This document shows, one piece after another, positions 44,357 through 54,459 of a stretch of DNA of 64,000 bases. Position 1 is the first letter of the stretch, and every line of letters starts with the position of its first letter. The translations under genes were made by a program, and so were the position numbers. Origin of the DNA: Bacteroidia bacterium (GTDB taxonomy: Bacteria > Bacteroidota > Bacteroidia > B-17B0 > Aurantibacillaceae); contig JAIOZA010000012.1 of the NCBI GenBank assembly GCA_021740825.1, forward strand, positions 16,180 through 80,179. Reading direction: 5' to 3'. The notes under the pieces are model-generated. The model was not told the origin of the DNA, did not search any database, and saw only the letters and a list, made by a program, of their open reading frames with translations.

Positions 44357-45428
44357 AACTTAAAATAGTTTGATAAGCCTCGTGTGTTTTTTTTGCAGTG
44401 ACTTTCCAAGTAAAGTTATTAAAAATTTTGGATTGTAACGTTGAAGAGGCATCTTTATTCCATGATTTTTCAACTGCAGTTCTTATTGATTGTAAATCGC
44501 CAGGTTCGCAATATTCAACATTATTATCAAAATATTCTTCCACATCGCCACGGCGACCAACTACTAAATTGCATCCCATTGCACCCGCCTCTAAATTACT
44601 TAAGCCAGTTGTTTCGAACCAGCTAGCCAATATATGTACTTTTGCTTTGCTATAATAATCAAGTAATTGCTCTTGATTCATAAAGTCGAAGAATTGCATA
44701 TTTTCAGTAGCCTCTGCCTTACATTGCTTGTAATAATTCTGCTGATTGGGCGATATTGCACCTATAAATATGACTTTATAACTAGTGTCTTTTAATGCTC
44801 TAATAACGTTTAATTGATTTTTACGACCTTCAATTCTAGCAACGCATAATATTATATTTCTTTCGTACTGCTCGTCATGTTTAAATAATATTGGATCAAT
44901 TGCATTTGGTACTACTATGTATTTTTGTTTAATTGAGTAATCTTTTTCTAATCGTTGATATTCACTTTCAGAATTTGGTAATAGTAAGGAAGCATTTTTT
45001 ATAATACATTGAATAGAGCGTCGATGCCCTTTTAAAAAAAACTTTAGGGTACTTACTTTTTCTCCTTTATAGATGTATTTTGCTAGAGTTTTAAAATATT
45101 CAATAGTGTCGTGAGGAAATATTTTACTTAATACTCCTAATGTATCCTTTCTATGCAGTTTGTCATACTCTTTATAATCTACATAAATAGTTGATACAAC
45201 ATAGGGAAGATTACTTTTTAAAGTGTGACCTAAAATATCTTCTGGATCAATAATATTAAAAAAATGAAGAAGATTATATTTACTGTAATCTATATTTGAG
45301 TGAATCAATACATCAACGTCTACCCCAATATCTTTTAATGCTGAAGCCGTTTTAATAATTTGCACAGTATCTCCTCCTGAAACAGAAAATAGATTTGGTC
45401 TGGCAATCATTGCTATTTTTAGTGACAT
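44340..45428 (-). CDS. Glycosyltransferase, GT4 family
   Basis: A 362-residue GT-B enzyme. The N-terminal IAMIARPNLFSVSGGDTVQI is the glycine-rich acceptor-domain loop. The C-terminal half holds ILCVARIEGRKNQLNVIRAL, the donor-binding start, and ASWFETTGLSNLEAGAMGCN, the EX7E motif with both glutamates. It belongs to the minus-strand Wzx/Wzy operon, with a 17-base overlap downstream and an 11-base gap upstream. Sugar specificity unknown. Confidence 0.9.
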   Translation of the reverse strand: MSLKIAMIARPNLFSVSGGDTVQIIKTASALKDIGVDVDVLIHSNIDYSKYNLLHFFNIIDPEDILGHTLKSNLPYVVSTIYVDYKEYDKLHRKDTLGVLSKIFPHDTIEYFKTLAKYIYKGEKVSTLKFFLKGHRRSIQCIIKNASLLLPNSESEYQRLEKDYSIKQKYIVVPNAIDPILFKHDEQYERNIILCVARIEGRKNQLNVIRALKDTSYKVIFIGAISPNQQNYYKQCKAEATENMQFFDFMNQEQLLDYYSKAKVHILASWFETTGLSNLEAGAMGCNLVVGRRGDVEEYFDNNVEYCEPGDLQSIRTAVEKSWNKDASSTLQSKIFNNFTWKVTAKKTHEAYQTILSYDTIR

Positions 45429-45439
45429 TATTTTCCTGG

Positions 45440-46654
45440 TTAAGTAAGTGATTTGTGTTTAAGCTGGGAACGAGAAACATCAAATTCAGGGAATACATTT
45501 GTGAAAGCAAAAATCCAAATGACATATTCTACAACATTTGTGATATAGCTTCCAGTAAATTGATATATAAAAATAAATAAAAACAGTGACAATCTTAAAA
45601 AATTTGTATTAACATTTGTTTTAAAAAACAAGTAAATAATTATTGCAAACCTTATTACAATTCCTGCTATTCCAAAAATTGCTAATGTCTCAGCAAGTGT
45701 ATTAGGTATTCTATAAACAGATGAGTTTCCCCAATGGGAAAAATACTTATGTATAATTTCTGGGAGCAAAAGTTTTGCCTGACCTAAACCGCATCCAAAC
45801 CAAATACTTTTCGAATCTGCTACTAACCATGCTATTTGAAATGCTTCAATGGTTCTCCCTCTCGAAGAAGTATCGTAACCTGTAAAAATATTACTTATTC
45901 TAACTACAGGAAGGCTTGCTGGAAAAAGTGCAAAAAGTATAATGATACTTAAAATGAACAAAATGAAAAATGCTGAAATTAAATTAAATAATATCTTATG
46001 TTTTATAAATAAGTCACGATTAAACCAAGCCATTAGAAATGCGGAAATTATTGTGCCTCCAATAACACCAAACGACATTGACAATAATAGGGGTAATAAA
46101 ACCATTATAAGAACCGTTTTATTATTTTTCACAGTTTTACTAAATCCTATTTTAAATAAAAAATAATATATTAATGGAATTAATAAAAGAGAGTAATAGG
46201 ATGCCTCAAAAGTAAATAGAGCTAAACGAGTAAATATTTTTTGAGTTGTAAATAAATTAGTGTACCAAAATATTTTTTGATATTCATCATCCATAAAATA
46301 AAAGGGAATAGCTATTAATACTAGAATAAAATTAAAGAGTAGTATTTTCCTCATTACCTCTTTTAAACTGTTGAAACGAGAAATATATATATAAGAAGCA
46401 ACCACAAAAATGATTGTGCTTAGTACTAAAACATGCGAAATGATAAAGGTTTTAAAATCAACACCCATGCAAAAATGAATGATTGAAAATGGTAAAATAA
46501 TTAAAACAGGATATATAACTGATTTAATTAATCCTTTTTTGTAGATCCATATCAAAAAAAAAGGTGTAAGTAGATTGGTGTATAGCAAGCCACCTTTTAA
46601 TCCTATTGAATTAAAGAAGAAATAAAGATAGACTGTAGCTTTTTGCAGCGACAT
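45440..46654 (-). CDS. Wzy-like polysaccharide polymerase / O-antigen ligase-type protein
   Basis: A 404-residue protein with ten to eleven hydrophobic helices and one longer loop (~270-320) with SSRGRTIEAFQIAWLVADSK and FGCGLGQAKLLLPEI, the pattern of Wzy polymerases. It carries no other domain. Its position between Wzx and a GT4 gene supports a polymerase role. The family is so divergent that polymerase versus ligase cannot be settled by sequence. Confidence 0.68.
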   Translation of the reverse strand: MSLQKATVYLYFFFNSIGLKGGLLYTNLLTPFFLIWIYKKGLIKSVIYPVLIILPFSIIHFCMGVDFKTFIISHVLVLSTIIFVVASYIYISRFNSLKEVMRKILLFNFILVLIAIPFYFMDDEYQKIFWYTNLFTTQKIFTRLALFTFEASYYSLLLIPLIYYFLFKIGFSKTVKNNKTVLIMVLLPLLLSMSFGVIGGTIISAFLMAWFNRDLFIKHKILFNLISAFFILFILSIIILFALFPASLPVVRISNIFTGYDTSSRGRTIEAFQIAWLVADSKSIWFGCGLGQAKLLLPEIIHKYFSHWGNSSVYRIPNTLAETLAIFGIAGIVIRFAIIIYLFFKTNVNTNFLRLSLFLFIFIYQFTGSYITNVVEYVIWIFAFTNVFPEFDVSRSQLKHKSLT

Positions 46655-46677
46655 CTTTATTGTTCCTTGAAAATTAT

Positions 46678-48126
46678 TTATTTTTTTTGTTTCCAGAAAA
46701 CGAGATTGGTTGATTTATAATAAAAAAGGAAGAACGTAATTATTGAAAAAAGGAAAGCAATGATATTTAAAGTTAATGATAGATTCAATACAAATATTAC
46801 TAGTCCTAAAGCCGGAATTACTATGGATAAACTGTTCCATAAAGAAAAATTGAACGCTAGAACTTTATACAAAATAAAGTATTGAAAAACCATATTTAGC
46901 CCAGTGGCAATAATTAATCCCCAAAGCATTCCATCAACGCCATTATAATTATACCCAATTAATAAAGCTGTAACATGTGATAGACGTAATACAATTTCTA
47001 AAAGAGAGTTATACGGCAGCGAATCGGAAGCGTTTATGAATTGGTATGGAATAATATTTAGTAACATAAAAGCTACAAATACCAAGTATAAATTTATATA
47101 ACCAATGCTCCCAGAATAAAAATCAGGACCTAACCACCAATTAAAAATATAAGATCCGCAGCCTAGTAAAATGAAAATGAGTAACCACCCTATACCTGCT
47201 ATTACAAAGCGCGAATTATGATACAGTTGTAAAAATGAATTATTTACACTACGCTCATATGCTACTCTTGGAAACATAAAACTGCCTAAAGACATAAGTG
47301 CATTGTATAGTTGATTTCCAATTAATGAAGCTACAGAATACATGCCAAGTACTTTTAAATTGGTAAAGTAACCAACTAGTAATTTATCACTTAAAAAACC
47401 AATTAGCCCAATAACTGATTGTAACCAATACCAAAACTGGTCCTTGTTTGTAAAACGTTGCTTAATTGTTAATGTAGGCAAAAATTCCATAGTCGGAAAT
47501 TGCTTTTTTAAAACGATTAATTGTATAATAATATTTAAGAGGTTAATTGCTACAATACTGATGAATATAACAGGTAATGAGTAGCCAGCAATAACTAGAA
47601 TAATATTTATAATAACGACACTGTTTCTTGAAAATAGAGAAAGTTGAGATGATAAATCAAATCTTTCATATCCTTTAAAAATACTTAAAAGTACCATTTC
47701 GCAAAATTTGATTCCCGCTGATGCAAATGCTATAGAAAGAACTATTCGTGTAGAATAAATTAAATTATTAGGAACATGAAACCAATAACTAACTACTCCC
47801 GAAAATGCGATAAGAACTCCAATACAAGCAGACAACAGACATATAATAATTGATTGTGACCAATTTTTATTAACGTTTGAAACAATATAGGATGTATTAC
47901 CTATAGCTCTGTTCCCAGAAATAATTTTTATAGTTGAATCGCCCAAGCCAAAATTTAATACAAATATGAATTGATTAATAGTTGATACTATCATCCAAAT
48001 TCCATATTGCTCATAGCCTAAGTATTTAATAAAGATTGGCGTGGCAATAATCATCATCACTGGATATATCCCTAAATCCAAGATACTCCATATAGTGTTC
48101 CTCTTTAACTGCTTGCTAATAGGCAT
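46678..48126 (-). CDS. Wzx-type flippase (polysaccharide biosynthesis)
   Basis: A 482-residue MATE-like lipid-linked oligosaccharide flippase with about 12-14 helices. It starts KQLKRNTIWSILDLGIYPVMM and has YGIWMIVSTINQFIFVLNFG, both characteristic of the Polysacc_synt/Wzx families. It would move undecaprenyl-PP-linked repeat units to the periplasm. It is the first gene of the minus-strand operon; the start is 116 bases from the divergent Wzz-like gene, so the intergenic region should hold both promoters. Confidence 0.85.
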   Translation of the reverse strand: MPISKQLKRNTIWSILDLGIYPVMMIIATPIFIKYLGYEQYGIWMIVSTINQFIFVLNFGLGDSTIKIISGNRAIGNTSYIVSNVNKNWSQSIIICLLSACIGVLIAFSGVVSYWFHVPNNLIYSTRIVLSIAFASAGIKFCEMVLLSIFKGYERFDLSSQLSLFSRNSVVIINIILVIAGYSLPVIFISIVAINLLNIIIQLIVLKKQFPTMEFLPTLTIKQRFTNKDQFWYWLQSVIGLIGFLSDKLLVGYFTNLKVLGMYSVASLIGNQLYNALMSLGSFMFPRVAYERSVNNSFLQLYHNSRFVIAGIGWLLIFILLGCGSYIFNWWLGPDFYSGSIGYINLYLVFVAFMLLNIIPYQFINASDSLPYNSLLEIVLRLSHVTALLIGYNYNGVDGMLWGLIIATGLNMVFQYFILYKVLAFNFSLWNSLSIVIPALGLVIFVLNLSLTLNIIAFLFSIITFFLFYYKSTNLVFWKQKK

Positions 48127-48242
48127 TGTGATGATTTACAATTACTCACAAAAATATACATATTTAGTACAAATAATAATTAATTAATACGATATTTATA
48201 AGTAAGTTTACAGGACTCACATATAATTATGATTTTAAAAAT

Positions 48243-49079
48243 ATGATCGAAGAAAAAGATAATATAATTGATTTTACAACTATTTTCAAGCGCATTATTT
48301 ATCTATATGGTTTATTAATTAAGTATTACAAACTAGCATTTGTATATATTTTATCAGCAATTATTTTGGCAATTATTTTAAGATTCACTTTGCCGGCTTT
48401 TTATTCTGGATCTTTCATCATAAAATCTAACGAAAATAAGGATCCTTATTACATTAATATGCTTCTTGATCTTGAAACTCTAGTAAGCGATAAAGATTAT
48501 TCGGGGATAGCAAATGAATTGAAAATTCCGGAAAGTGAGGCGACACTTATAAAGAAAATTTCAATGTTGCCCATTTCAAAAGGAAAGTCAGGAGATACAG
48601 GCGTTGTTATTATTACATTACGTATGAGCGAACAAAATAAATTCATTCAAATACAAAATTCGCTTATTTCATATTTAGAAAATAATTCAAATTATCAAAA
48701 ATTAAAAGAAAATAGACTTTCTAAAATTGCTAGTTTAGAAAACAAAATTACACGTGATATTATTGAAATGGATAGTGTAAAAAGAATAATTATTGATAAT
48801 ATCAAACCAGTTTCTTCAAGTGGAAGTGGTGTTGTGTATAATGTTCCAGTAGATCCATATAAAGCATATGATATTAATATGGATCGATATAAAGAACAAT
48901 TGTGGCTAATAGAACAACAAAAGTTGTCGAGTAGCTTTGAATTGATGAAGCCGTGTGTGGTAAGTAAAAAACCAGTATGGCCAAAGTTAAGTATTTTGAC
49001 ATTAGTACTAGTTCCTCTTTTTTTGTTAGTATTTGTATTTCATGCTCATAGAAGAGAGAATATTAATTTAAGTAAATAA
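48243..49079 (+). CDS. Wzz-type chain-length determinant protein
   Basis: A 278-residue protein with two transmembrane helices (~30-50 and ~250-268) flanking a periplasmic helical domain. The N-terminal block is IIDFTTIFKRIIYLYGLL and the second helix is preceded by VVSKKPVWPKLS, the Wzz proline-rich pattern. No tyrosine-kinase domain is attached. It is divergent from wzx and would set the length of the glycan; the radical SAM genes follow directly (6-base gap). Confidence 0.75.
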   Translation: MIEEKDNIIDFTTIFKRIIYLYGLLIKYYKLAFVYILSAIILAIILRFTLPAFYSGSFIIKSNENKDPYYINMLLDLETLVSDKDYSGIANELKIPESEATLIKKISMLPISKGKSGDTGVVIITLRMSEQNKFIQIQNSLISYLENNSNYQKLKENRLSKIASLENKITRDIIEMDSVKRIIIDNIKPVSSSGSGVVYNVPVDPYKAYDINMDRYKEQLWLIEQQKLSSSFELMKPCVVSKKPVWPKLSILTLVLVPLFLLVFVFHAHRRENINLSK

Positions 49080-49085
49080 GTTTCG

Positions 49086-50591
49086 ATGGAAAAAGGAGTT
49101 TTATTATTAAACCCTAGAGCTACATATTTTAATGCTCGGATACCTAATAGTATTTTACAAGTAGCTGCGAGTATTGATGGTCAATATCCATGGGCTATAG
49201 TAGATGGTAATTTTGAAAAAGATTCATGGAAAAAAATTGAAACGTATTTATCTTCTGGAAATTACCATTATTTTGGATGTACCGTTATGCCTGGGCCACA
49301 GCTTAAGGAAGCAATTCCTTTTTCAAAAAAAATAAGAGAACTGTTCCCAAATATCACAATAATTTGGGGAGGTTATTTTGCATCCAATCAATACAAAACA
49401 TGTCTTGATTCTGGCTTCGTTGATTTTATCATTAACGGCCCTGGAGACCATTGTTTTCCAGCTTTACTTAATGCAATTGAAAATAAAACTCCGTTTAAGG
49501 ATATTAAAAACCTTATTTATATTGATGATGAAAGTAATTTAGTGAAAACTGCTAAAGCAGAATTACTAGACTTGGATAAATTGCCAGCCTTACCTTATGA
49601 TCAACTCAATGAATTTTATCCATTATCAAAATATTTGTGCAAAACATATTTAGGTAAAAAAACCATTGCCTATCATAGCAGCTTTGGATGCCCTTTTACC
49701 TGCTCGTTTTGCGCAGTTGTGCCTATTTATAATGCGCGATGGAAAGGCAAGTCGGCAAAAGGTATTTATGACGACATATTACGCATTAAACAAAAATATG
49801 GTGGCGACTCTTTGGAATTTCATGACAACAATTTTTTTGTTTCTGAAAAAAGAACAGTAGAATTTGCGAAACTTATTACCCCTGAAAAAATTACTTGGTG
49901 GGGAGAGGCAAGGATTGACACCATGAATAAATACACGGATGAATCTTTAAAAACATTGAGAGATGCTGGTTGTAAAATGATATTCTTTGGTGCCGAAACG
50001 GGTAATGATGAAGTTTTAAAACAAATGGATAAAGGTGGTACGCAAACCGGAGCACAGATTATTGAATTTGCGGCACGTTTAAGAAAGTTTGATATCATTC
50101 CTGAGTATTCATTTGTATTGGGAATGCCCGCTGATAATGAACAGAAAGTGAACAAGCAAATTGATGAGGATATTGAGTTTATTAAAAAAATAAAAAAAGT
50201 AAATCCTGATACTGAAATTATTATTTATACATATAGCCCTGTTCCTACTGAAGGCTCAGAATTGTATGAGACTGTAATTTCATCAGGATTTAGGTTCCCG
50301 GAAAAACTTGAAGACTGGATTAGCCCGCAATGGGAAAAGTTTGATTTGCGTAAAAATCCATTAACACCATGGCTTAAACCTTACATGATTGATAAGATTA
50401 GAAATTTTGAAACAGTATTGAATGGCAAATACCCAAGTTGCTCAGATATACGATTAACACCCCTTAAACGTAAAATCATAAGAGCTATTAGTTCTTGGCG
50501 ATACGCTTCAGGCATTTATGCATTTCCAAAAGAAATTAGATTATTTCATAAAATCTGGAAGTATCGTCAACCAGAAACAGAAGGCTTTTAA
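49086..50591 (+). CDS. Radical SAM enzyme with N-terminal cobalamin-binding-type domain (A)
   Basis: A 501-residue protein. A Rossmann-like B12-binding-type domain (~1-150) is followed by a radical SAM core with the [4Fe-4S] cysteines Cys202, Cys206 and Cys209 in FGCPFTCSFC, and further core elements LEFHDNNFF and GAETGNDEVLKQMDKGG. I see no DxHxxG cobalamin-ligand motif, so cobalamin may be bound base-off or not at all. This is the first of three related radical SAM enzymes in the block. The product is unknown. Confidence 0.85.
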   Translation: MEKGVLLLNPRATYFNARIPNSILQVAASIDGQYPWAIVDGNFEKDSWKKIETYLSSGNYHYFGCTVMPGPQLKEAIPFSKKIRELFPNITIIWGGYFASNQYKTCLDSGFVDFIINGPGDHCFPALLNAIENKTPFKDIKNLIYIDDESNLVKTAKAELLDLDKLPALPYDQLNEFYPLSKYLCKTYLGKKTIAYHSSFGCPFTCSFCAVVPIYNARWKGKSAKGIYDDILRIKQKYGGDSLEFHDNNFFVSEKRTVEFAKLITPEKITWWGEARIDTMNKYTDESLKTLRDAGCKMIFFGAETGNDEVLKQMDKGGTQTGAQIIEFAARLRKFDIIPEYSFVLGMPADNEQKVNKQIDEDIEFIKKIKKVNPDTEIIIYTYSPVPTEGSELYETVISSGFRFPEKLEDWISPQWEKFDLRKNPLTPWLKPYMIDKIRNFETVLNGKYPSCSDIRLTPLKRKIIRAISSWRYASGIYAFPKEIRLFHKIWKYRQPETEGF

Positions 50592-51274
50592 TGCTAAGAA
50601 AGAGACTTACAGATATTTTTTTAAAACCGTTTATTAAACAGTATTTAAAGTTTGATACAACGTTTCGGTATAAAAATCTAAAACTAAAAGTTGTGTCTGG
50701 TGTTTTCCACCCACGTTTTTTCTTTAGTTCTAAATATCTTGCAAATTTTATAGAACAATTAGATCTTCACGGGAAAGCATTTTGTGAACCTTGTGCAGGA
50801 AGCGGATTGATTAGCCTTTTAGCATTCAATAAAAAAGCAAATGTATATTGTTTCGATATTGATTTAAAAGCAGTTGAGAATATTAAGTTTAATTTTAAAC
50901 AGAATTTTGAAACAGATAGTACTGATAGATTTCAGGTAATACAATCTGATGGATTTGAAAAAGTGCCCGAAAAGTTATTTGATGTTATTGCCATTAATCC
51001 CCCTTATTTTTTTAATTCTGTAACAAATGAAAGTCAGTATGCTTGGAATTGTGGAGAAAACGGCGAGTTTTTCATTGAGTTTTTTAAGTACCTACCAAAG
51101 TATTTAAAACCTCTTGGGAAATGTTATATGGTTCTTGCAGAAAATTGTGATTTAATACGTATTATACAAATAGCCGAACAACATAATTTTGAATTTCTTT
51201 TGATTAATGAAAAAAAGATTGCTTGGGAAAAAAACTATATATTTGAAATAACGCTAAAGGCGTTTATTAATTAA
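50591..51274 (+). CDS. SAM-dependent methyltransferase with NPPY motif
   Basis: A 227-residue protein with FCEPCAGSGLISLLAF (motif I, ~62-77) and AINPPYFF (motif IV, ~131-138). The NPPY tetrapeptide is typical of N-methyltransferases acting on glutamine, adenine or similar amines (PrmC/RlmG-like). The ATG overlaps the stop of the preceding radical SAM gene by one base. Its place in the block suggests a small-molecule or polymer substrate rather than a ribosomal one, but this is inference. Confidence 0.8.
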   Translation: MLRKRLTDIFLKPFIKQYLKFDTTFRYKNLKLKVVSGVFHPRFFFSSKYLANFIEQLDLHGKAFCEPCAGSGLISLLAFNKKANVYCFDIDLKAVENIKFNFKQNFETDSTDRFQVIQSDGFEKVPEKLFDVIAINPPYFFNSVTNESQYAWNCGENGEFFIEFFKYLPKYLKPLGKCYMVLAENCDLIRIIQIAEQHNFEFLLINEKKIAWEKNYIFEITLKAFIN

Positions 51275-51283
51275 TACAATAAA

Positions 51284-52216
51284 TTGACTGCTACAATTCT
51301 CATTACAGATATCCAAAAGGAAATATTAAAAGCGCTTCTATATTTTGATGTGTTTAGTTATCCTTTATCCTCTCGAGAGATTTATGAAAACACTGCAGTT
51401 TCAACTACACACGAAACAATTGAACAAGAATTACGAACTCTTTTAAGTATTGGAATTGTTAAGCAATCAGGTGATTTTTACTCTATATCCGAATCAATAG
51501 TTACAAATACAGCAAGAAGATTGGAAGGAAATAAGCTTGCAAAAGAAATGCTTGTAAAGGCTAATGAGATTAGTAAGAAAATCTCTAATTTTCCATTTGT
51601 TTCAGGAGTTTGCATTTCAGGAGGTTTATCAAAAAATTATTTTGACGCAAATAGTGATTTCGATTTCTTTATAATCACAAAACCAAATCGATTGTGGATT
51701 AGTCGTACATTATATATCGTGTTATTCAAATTGTTTTCTAAAGAAAAACAAAAATTATATTGTTTAAATTATTTTATATCAGAGGCAGATTTGACAATTA
51801 ATGATCAAAATCTTTTTGTAGCAACCGAATTAGCGTATCTTATTCCAACAGTTAATCATTCACTTTATAGAAAGCTACTTCAAAATAATTTTTGGTATAA
51901 GGAGTATTTTAAGAATAAAGATGAAGCGATAAGTATTTCAAATTCGGATCTTCAAGAATCTAGACTTAAAAAATTGATTGAATTCTTTTTTATCGGAAAA
52001 TTTGGTAATTGGATGGATTCTGTATTTTTGAATATGACATTAAATCGTTGGAGAAAAAAATACCCCGAAATGAGTAATGAAGATTTTGAACTTCAGTTTC
52101 GCTCAAAAAAGCATGTATGCAAAAGACATACTTATGGTTACCAAAACAAAATATTGCAAATGTTTTCAGAAAAAATAGGGAATTTCGAATCAAAATTTCA
52201 AATAGAATTAAAGTAA
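51284..52216 (+). CDS. Nucleotidyltransferase-fold protein with winged-helix N-terminus
   Basis: A 310-residue protein starting at TTG. Residues ~1-70 form a winged-helix-like domain. Residues 113-129 read GGLSKNYF, then SDFDFF, the GG/S and DxD metal-binding motif of Pol-beta-type nucleotidyltransferases. The rest is helical. It lies ten bases after the NPPY methyltransferase, and the next radical SAM gene begins immediately after its stop. It could nucleotidylate a small substrate; the acceptor is unknown. Confidence 0.7.
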   Translation: MTATILITDIQKEILKALLYFDVFSYPLSSREIYENTAVSTTHETIEQELRTLLSIGIVKQSGDFYSISESIVTNTARRLEGNKLAKEMLVKANEISKKISNFPFVSGVCISGGLSKNYFDANSDFDFFIITKPNRLWISRTLYIVLFKLFSKEKQKLYCLNYFISEADLTINDQNLFVATELAYLIPTVNHSLYRKLLQNNFWYKEYFKNKDEAISISNSDLQESRLKKLIEFFFIGKFGNWMDSVFLNMTLNRWRKKYPEMSNEDFELQFRSKKHVCKRHTYGYQNKILQMFSEKIGNFESKFQIELK

Positions 52217-53677
52217 TTGAAAATCCTTTTCACACATAGCTATTTTTTGAAATTTGACGCAAAGCAGTTTAAAACGGCCATGCCTTATCCGCCCTTGGGA
52301 ACGCTATACGCCATGTCGTATTTACGCGAACATGGTTTTGATGTTATGTTATTTGATACCATGTTTAGTGATTCAGCAAAGGATATTCAAAAAACGATTG
52401 ATGAATTTAAACCCTATATTTTTATAAGTTACGATGATGGCTTTAATTACCTCACCAAAATGTGTTTGACAAATATGCGTGAAGCATGTTTTGATATGCA
52501 GGCTTACGCAAAATCTAAAGGATGCAAAGTTATTGTTTCTAGTTCAGATGCCACAGACCATATAGAAGACTATTTAAAACACGGAGCAGATGTAGTTGTT
52601 ATTGGTGAAGCAGAACAAACCGTATTAGAATTATGTAAATCATATAAAAATAAAATTTCTTTTGAAAATATTTCTGGCATAGCATTTGAAAATAATCGAA
52701 ATCTTACAAAAACACCTGCAAGAATAGTTCTTAAAGATTTAGATGTATTACCAACTCCTGCTTGGGATTTACTTGACATTGCTCCTTACAAAAAAATGTG
52801 GTTAGGTAACCACGGTTATTTTTCCCTAAATTTTGTAACCACACGCGGTTGTCCTTACAAATGCAATTGGTGTGCGAAACCGATTTATGGTAATCGTTAT
52901 AATTCGCACAGTCCCGAAAATATCGTATCAGAAATTAAAAAATGGCAGCAGCAATTTGGATTTACTCACATTTGGTTTGCTGATGATATTTTTGGATTGA
53001 AGCCTAATTGGTTAAAAGATTTTGAATATTATATCAAAAAAGAAAATGTTAAGGTTAGCTATAAGATACAAAGTCGGGCTGATTTATTATTAGAAGAAGA
53101 TAATATTAAACACTTAGCTAATAGTGGTTGCACCATGGTTTGGATGGGCGCGGAAAGTGGTTCTCAAAAAATATTGGATGCCATGGACAAAGGCACTAAA
53201 GTAGAACAGATTTATGAAGCGACTCGTTTATTGAAAAAAAATAAGGTTCAAGTTTCTCTGTTTTTGCAAATAGGTTATTTAGAAGAAACAATGGATGATA
53301 TTAAACTAACTGTTAAAATGGTGGAAGATTTATTGCCAGATGATATCGGCATTTCAGTTTCTTACCCTTTGCCCGGAACAGCATTTTATGATAAAGTAAA
53401 AGAACAATTAAAGGTTAAGAGCAATTGGACTGATAGTGATGATTTGGATATGATGTTTAAAAACACCTATAAGCCCGAGTTTTATAAACAGTTGCAACGT
53501 TATATCCATCGCCGTTATAGAAAACAAATTGGTTATGAATCCGCCAAAAAGTTATTTTCTCAGCCGACTGGATTAAATTTAAAAAACACTCTATCGTTAA
53601 TTAAAATAATTCCGCAAGAATTTTTAGAGAAACTTAAACTGAAACAAATTGAGCCAAATGCAACAGCAAAATTTTGA
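52217..53677 (+). CDS. Radical SAM enzyme with N-terminal cobalamin-binding-type domain (B)
   Basis: A 486-residue protein. The [4Fe-4S] cysteines are Cys212, Cys216 and Cys219 in TTRGCPYKCNWC, followed by IYGNRYNSHSPENIV. A core motif AESGSQKILDAMDKG is present. It is an evident paralogue of the enzyme at 54460, with the cysteines at identical residue numbers. The start is TTG, directly abutting the nucleotidyltransferase gene. The N-terminal Rossmann-like region has no DxHxxG. The methyltransferase gene that follows overlaps it by 20 bases. Confidence 0.87.
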   Translation: MKILFTHSYFLKFDAKQFKTAMPYPPLGTLYAMSYLREHGFDVMLFDTMFSDSAKDIQKTIDEFKPYIFISYDDGFNYLTKMCLTNMREACFDMQAYAKSKGCKVIVSSSDATDHIEDYLKHGADVVVIGEAEQTVLELCKSYKNKISFENISGIAFENNRNLTKTPARIVLKDLDVLPTPAWDLLDIAPYKKMWLGNHGYFSLNFVTTRGCPYKCNWCAKPIYGNRYNSHSPENIVSEIKKWQQQFGFTHIWFADDIFGLKPNWLKDFEYYIKKENVKVSYKIQSRADLLLEEDNIKHLANSGCTMVWMGAESGSQKILDAMDKGTKVEQIYEATRLLKKNKVQVSLFLQIGYLEETMDDIKLTVKMVEDLLPDDIGISVSYPLPGTAFYDKVKEQLKVKSNWTDSDDLDMMFKNTYKPEFYKQLQRYIHRRYRKQIGYESAKKLFSQPTGLNLKNTLSLIKIIPQEFLEKLKLKQIEPNATAKF

Positions 53678-54440
53678 CACCTACGCTCAAAGCTATGACA
53701 ATCATTTTACTAATTCTCTAATTGGTAAGGCACAACGCTTGCAAGTATATCAGAAACTATTATTACTAATAGGGTTACATAATAAATCTGTGCTCGAAAT
53801 AAATTGCGGTACAGGAGCAGATGCATTGTGGCTAGCAAACCAAGCCGCAACAGTTTTAGCAACTGATATTTCTCAAGGCATGATTGACGTGGCTAAAAAC
53901 AAAACTTCTACCAATGCAGTTGATTTTAGGCAATTGCCATCACAAGATATTTCATCTCTAGCTCCAAATAGATACAATATCATTTTTTCAAATTTTGGAG
54001 GATTAAATTGTTTGAATAACGAGGAACTCCAAAAATTTAAAAACGGTTGTGAGCAAGTTCAAAAATCTTCTGATCAATTGGCTTTTGTTATTATGGGAAC
54101 TAATTGTAGATGGGAAACCTTTTTCTTTAGATATAAAAATGATAGGATAAAAGCAAGCCGTCGTAGAAATAAAGACGGTGTTGAAGCGATCATCAATGGT
54201 AATCCCTTTAAAACTTATTATTACAGTCCTGACGACATGAAACTGTTGTTTAAAGAAAATTACAATTACATCTCTACTAAACCTGTTGGCCTATTTGTGC
54301 CACCGTCTTATCTGGAATCTTATTTTATAAAAAGAAAAGGTCTGTTTGGTTTTTTGAAATTATTAGATAAATTGTTTGGTGATTTTGCATTTTTGTCAAA
54401 CTATGCCGATCATTACTTAATTGTTTTTAAGAAGAAATAA
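53658..54440 (+). CDS. Class I SAM-dependent methyltransferase
   Basis: A 260-residue Methyltransf_11/25-type enzyme beginning MQQQNFDTYAQSYDNHF. Motif I is VLEINCGTGADALWLA, then TVLATDISQGMID. The ATG at 53658 lies inside the end of the radical SAM gene upstream (20-base overlap), so translation is coupled; a TTG nine bases upstream in frame is possible. Together with the two neighbouring radical SAM genes it seems to modify a common intermediate. Confidence 0.85.
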   Translation: MQQQNFDTYAQSYDNHFTNSLIGKAQRLQVYQKLLLLIGLHNKSVLEINCGTGADALWLANQAATVLATDISQGMIDVAKNKTSTNAVDFRQLPSQDISSLAPNRYNIIFSNFGGLNCLNNEELQKFKNGCEQVQKSSDQLAFVIMGTNCRWETFFFRYKNDRIKASRRRNKDGVEAIINGNPFKTYYYSPDDMKLLFKENYNYISTKPVGLFVPPSYLESYFIKRKGLFGFLKLLDKLFGDFAFLSNYADHYLIVFKKK

Positions 54441-54459
54441 AGACGTATTTTTATAACAA

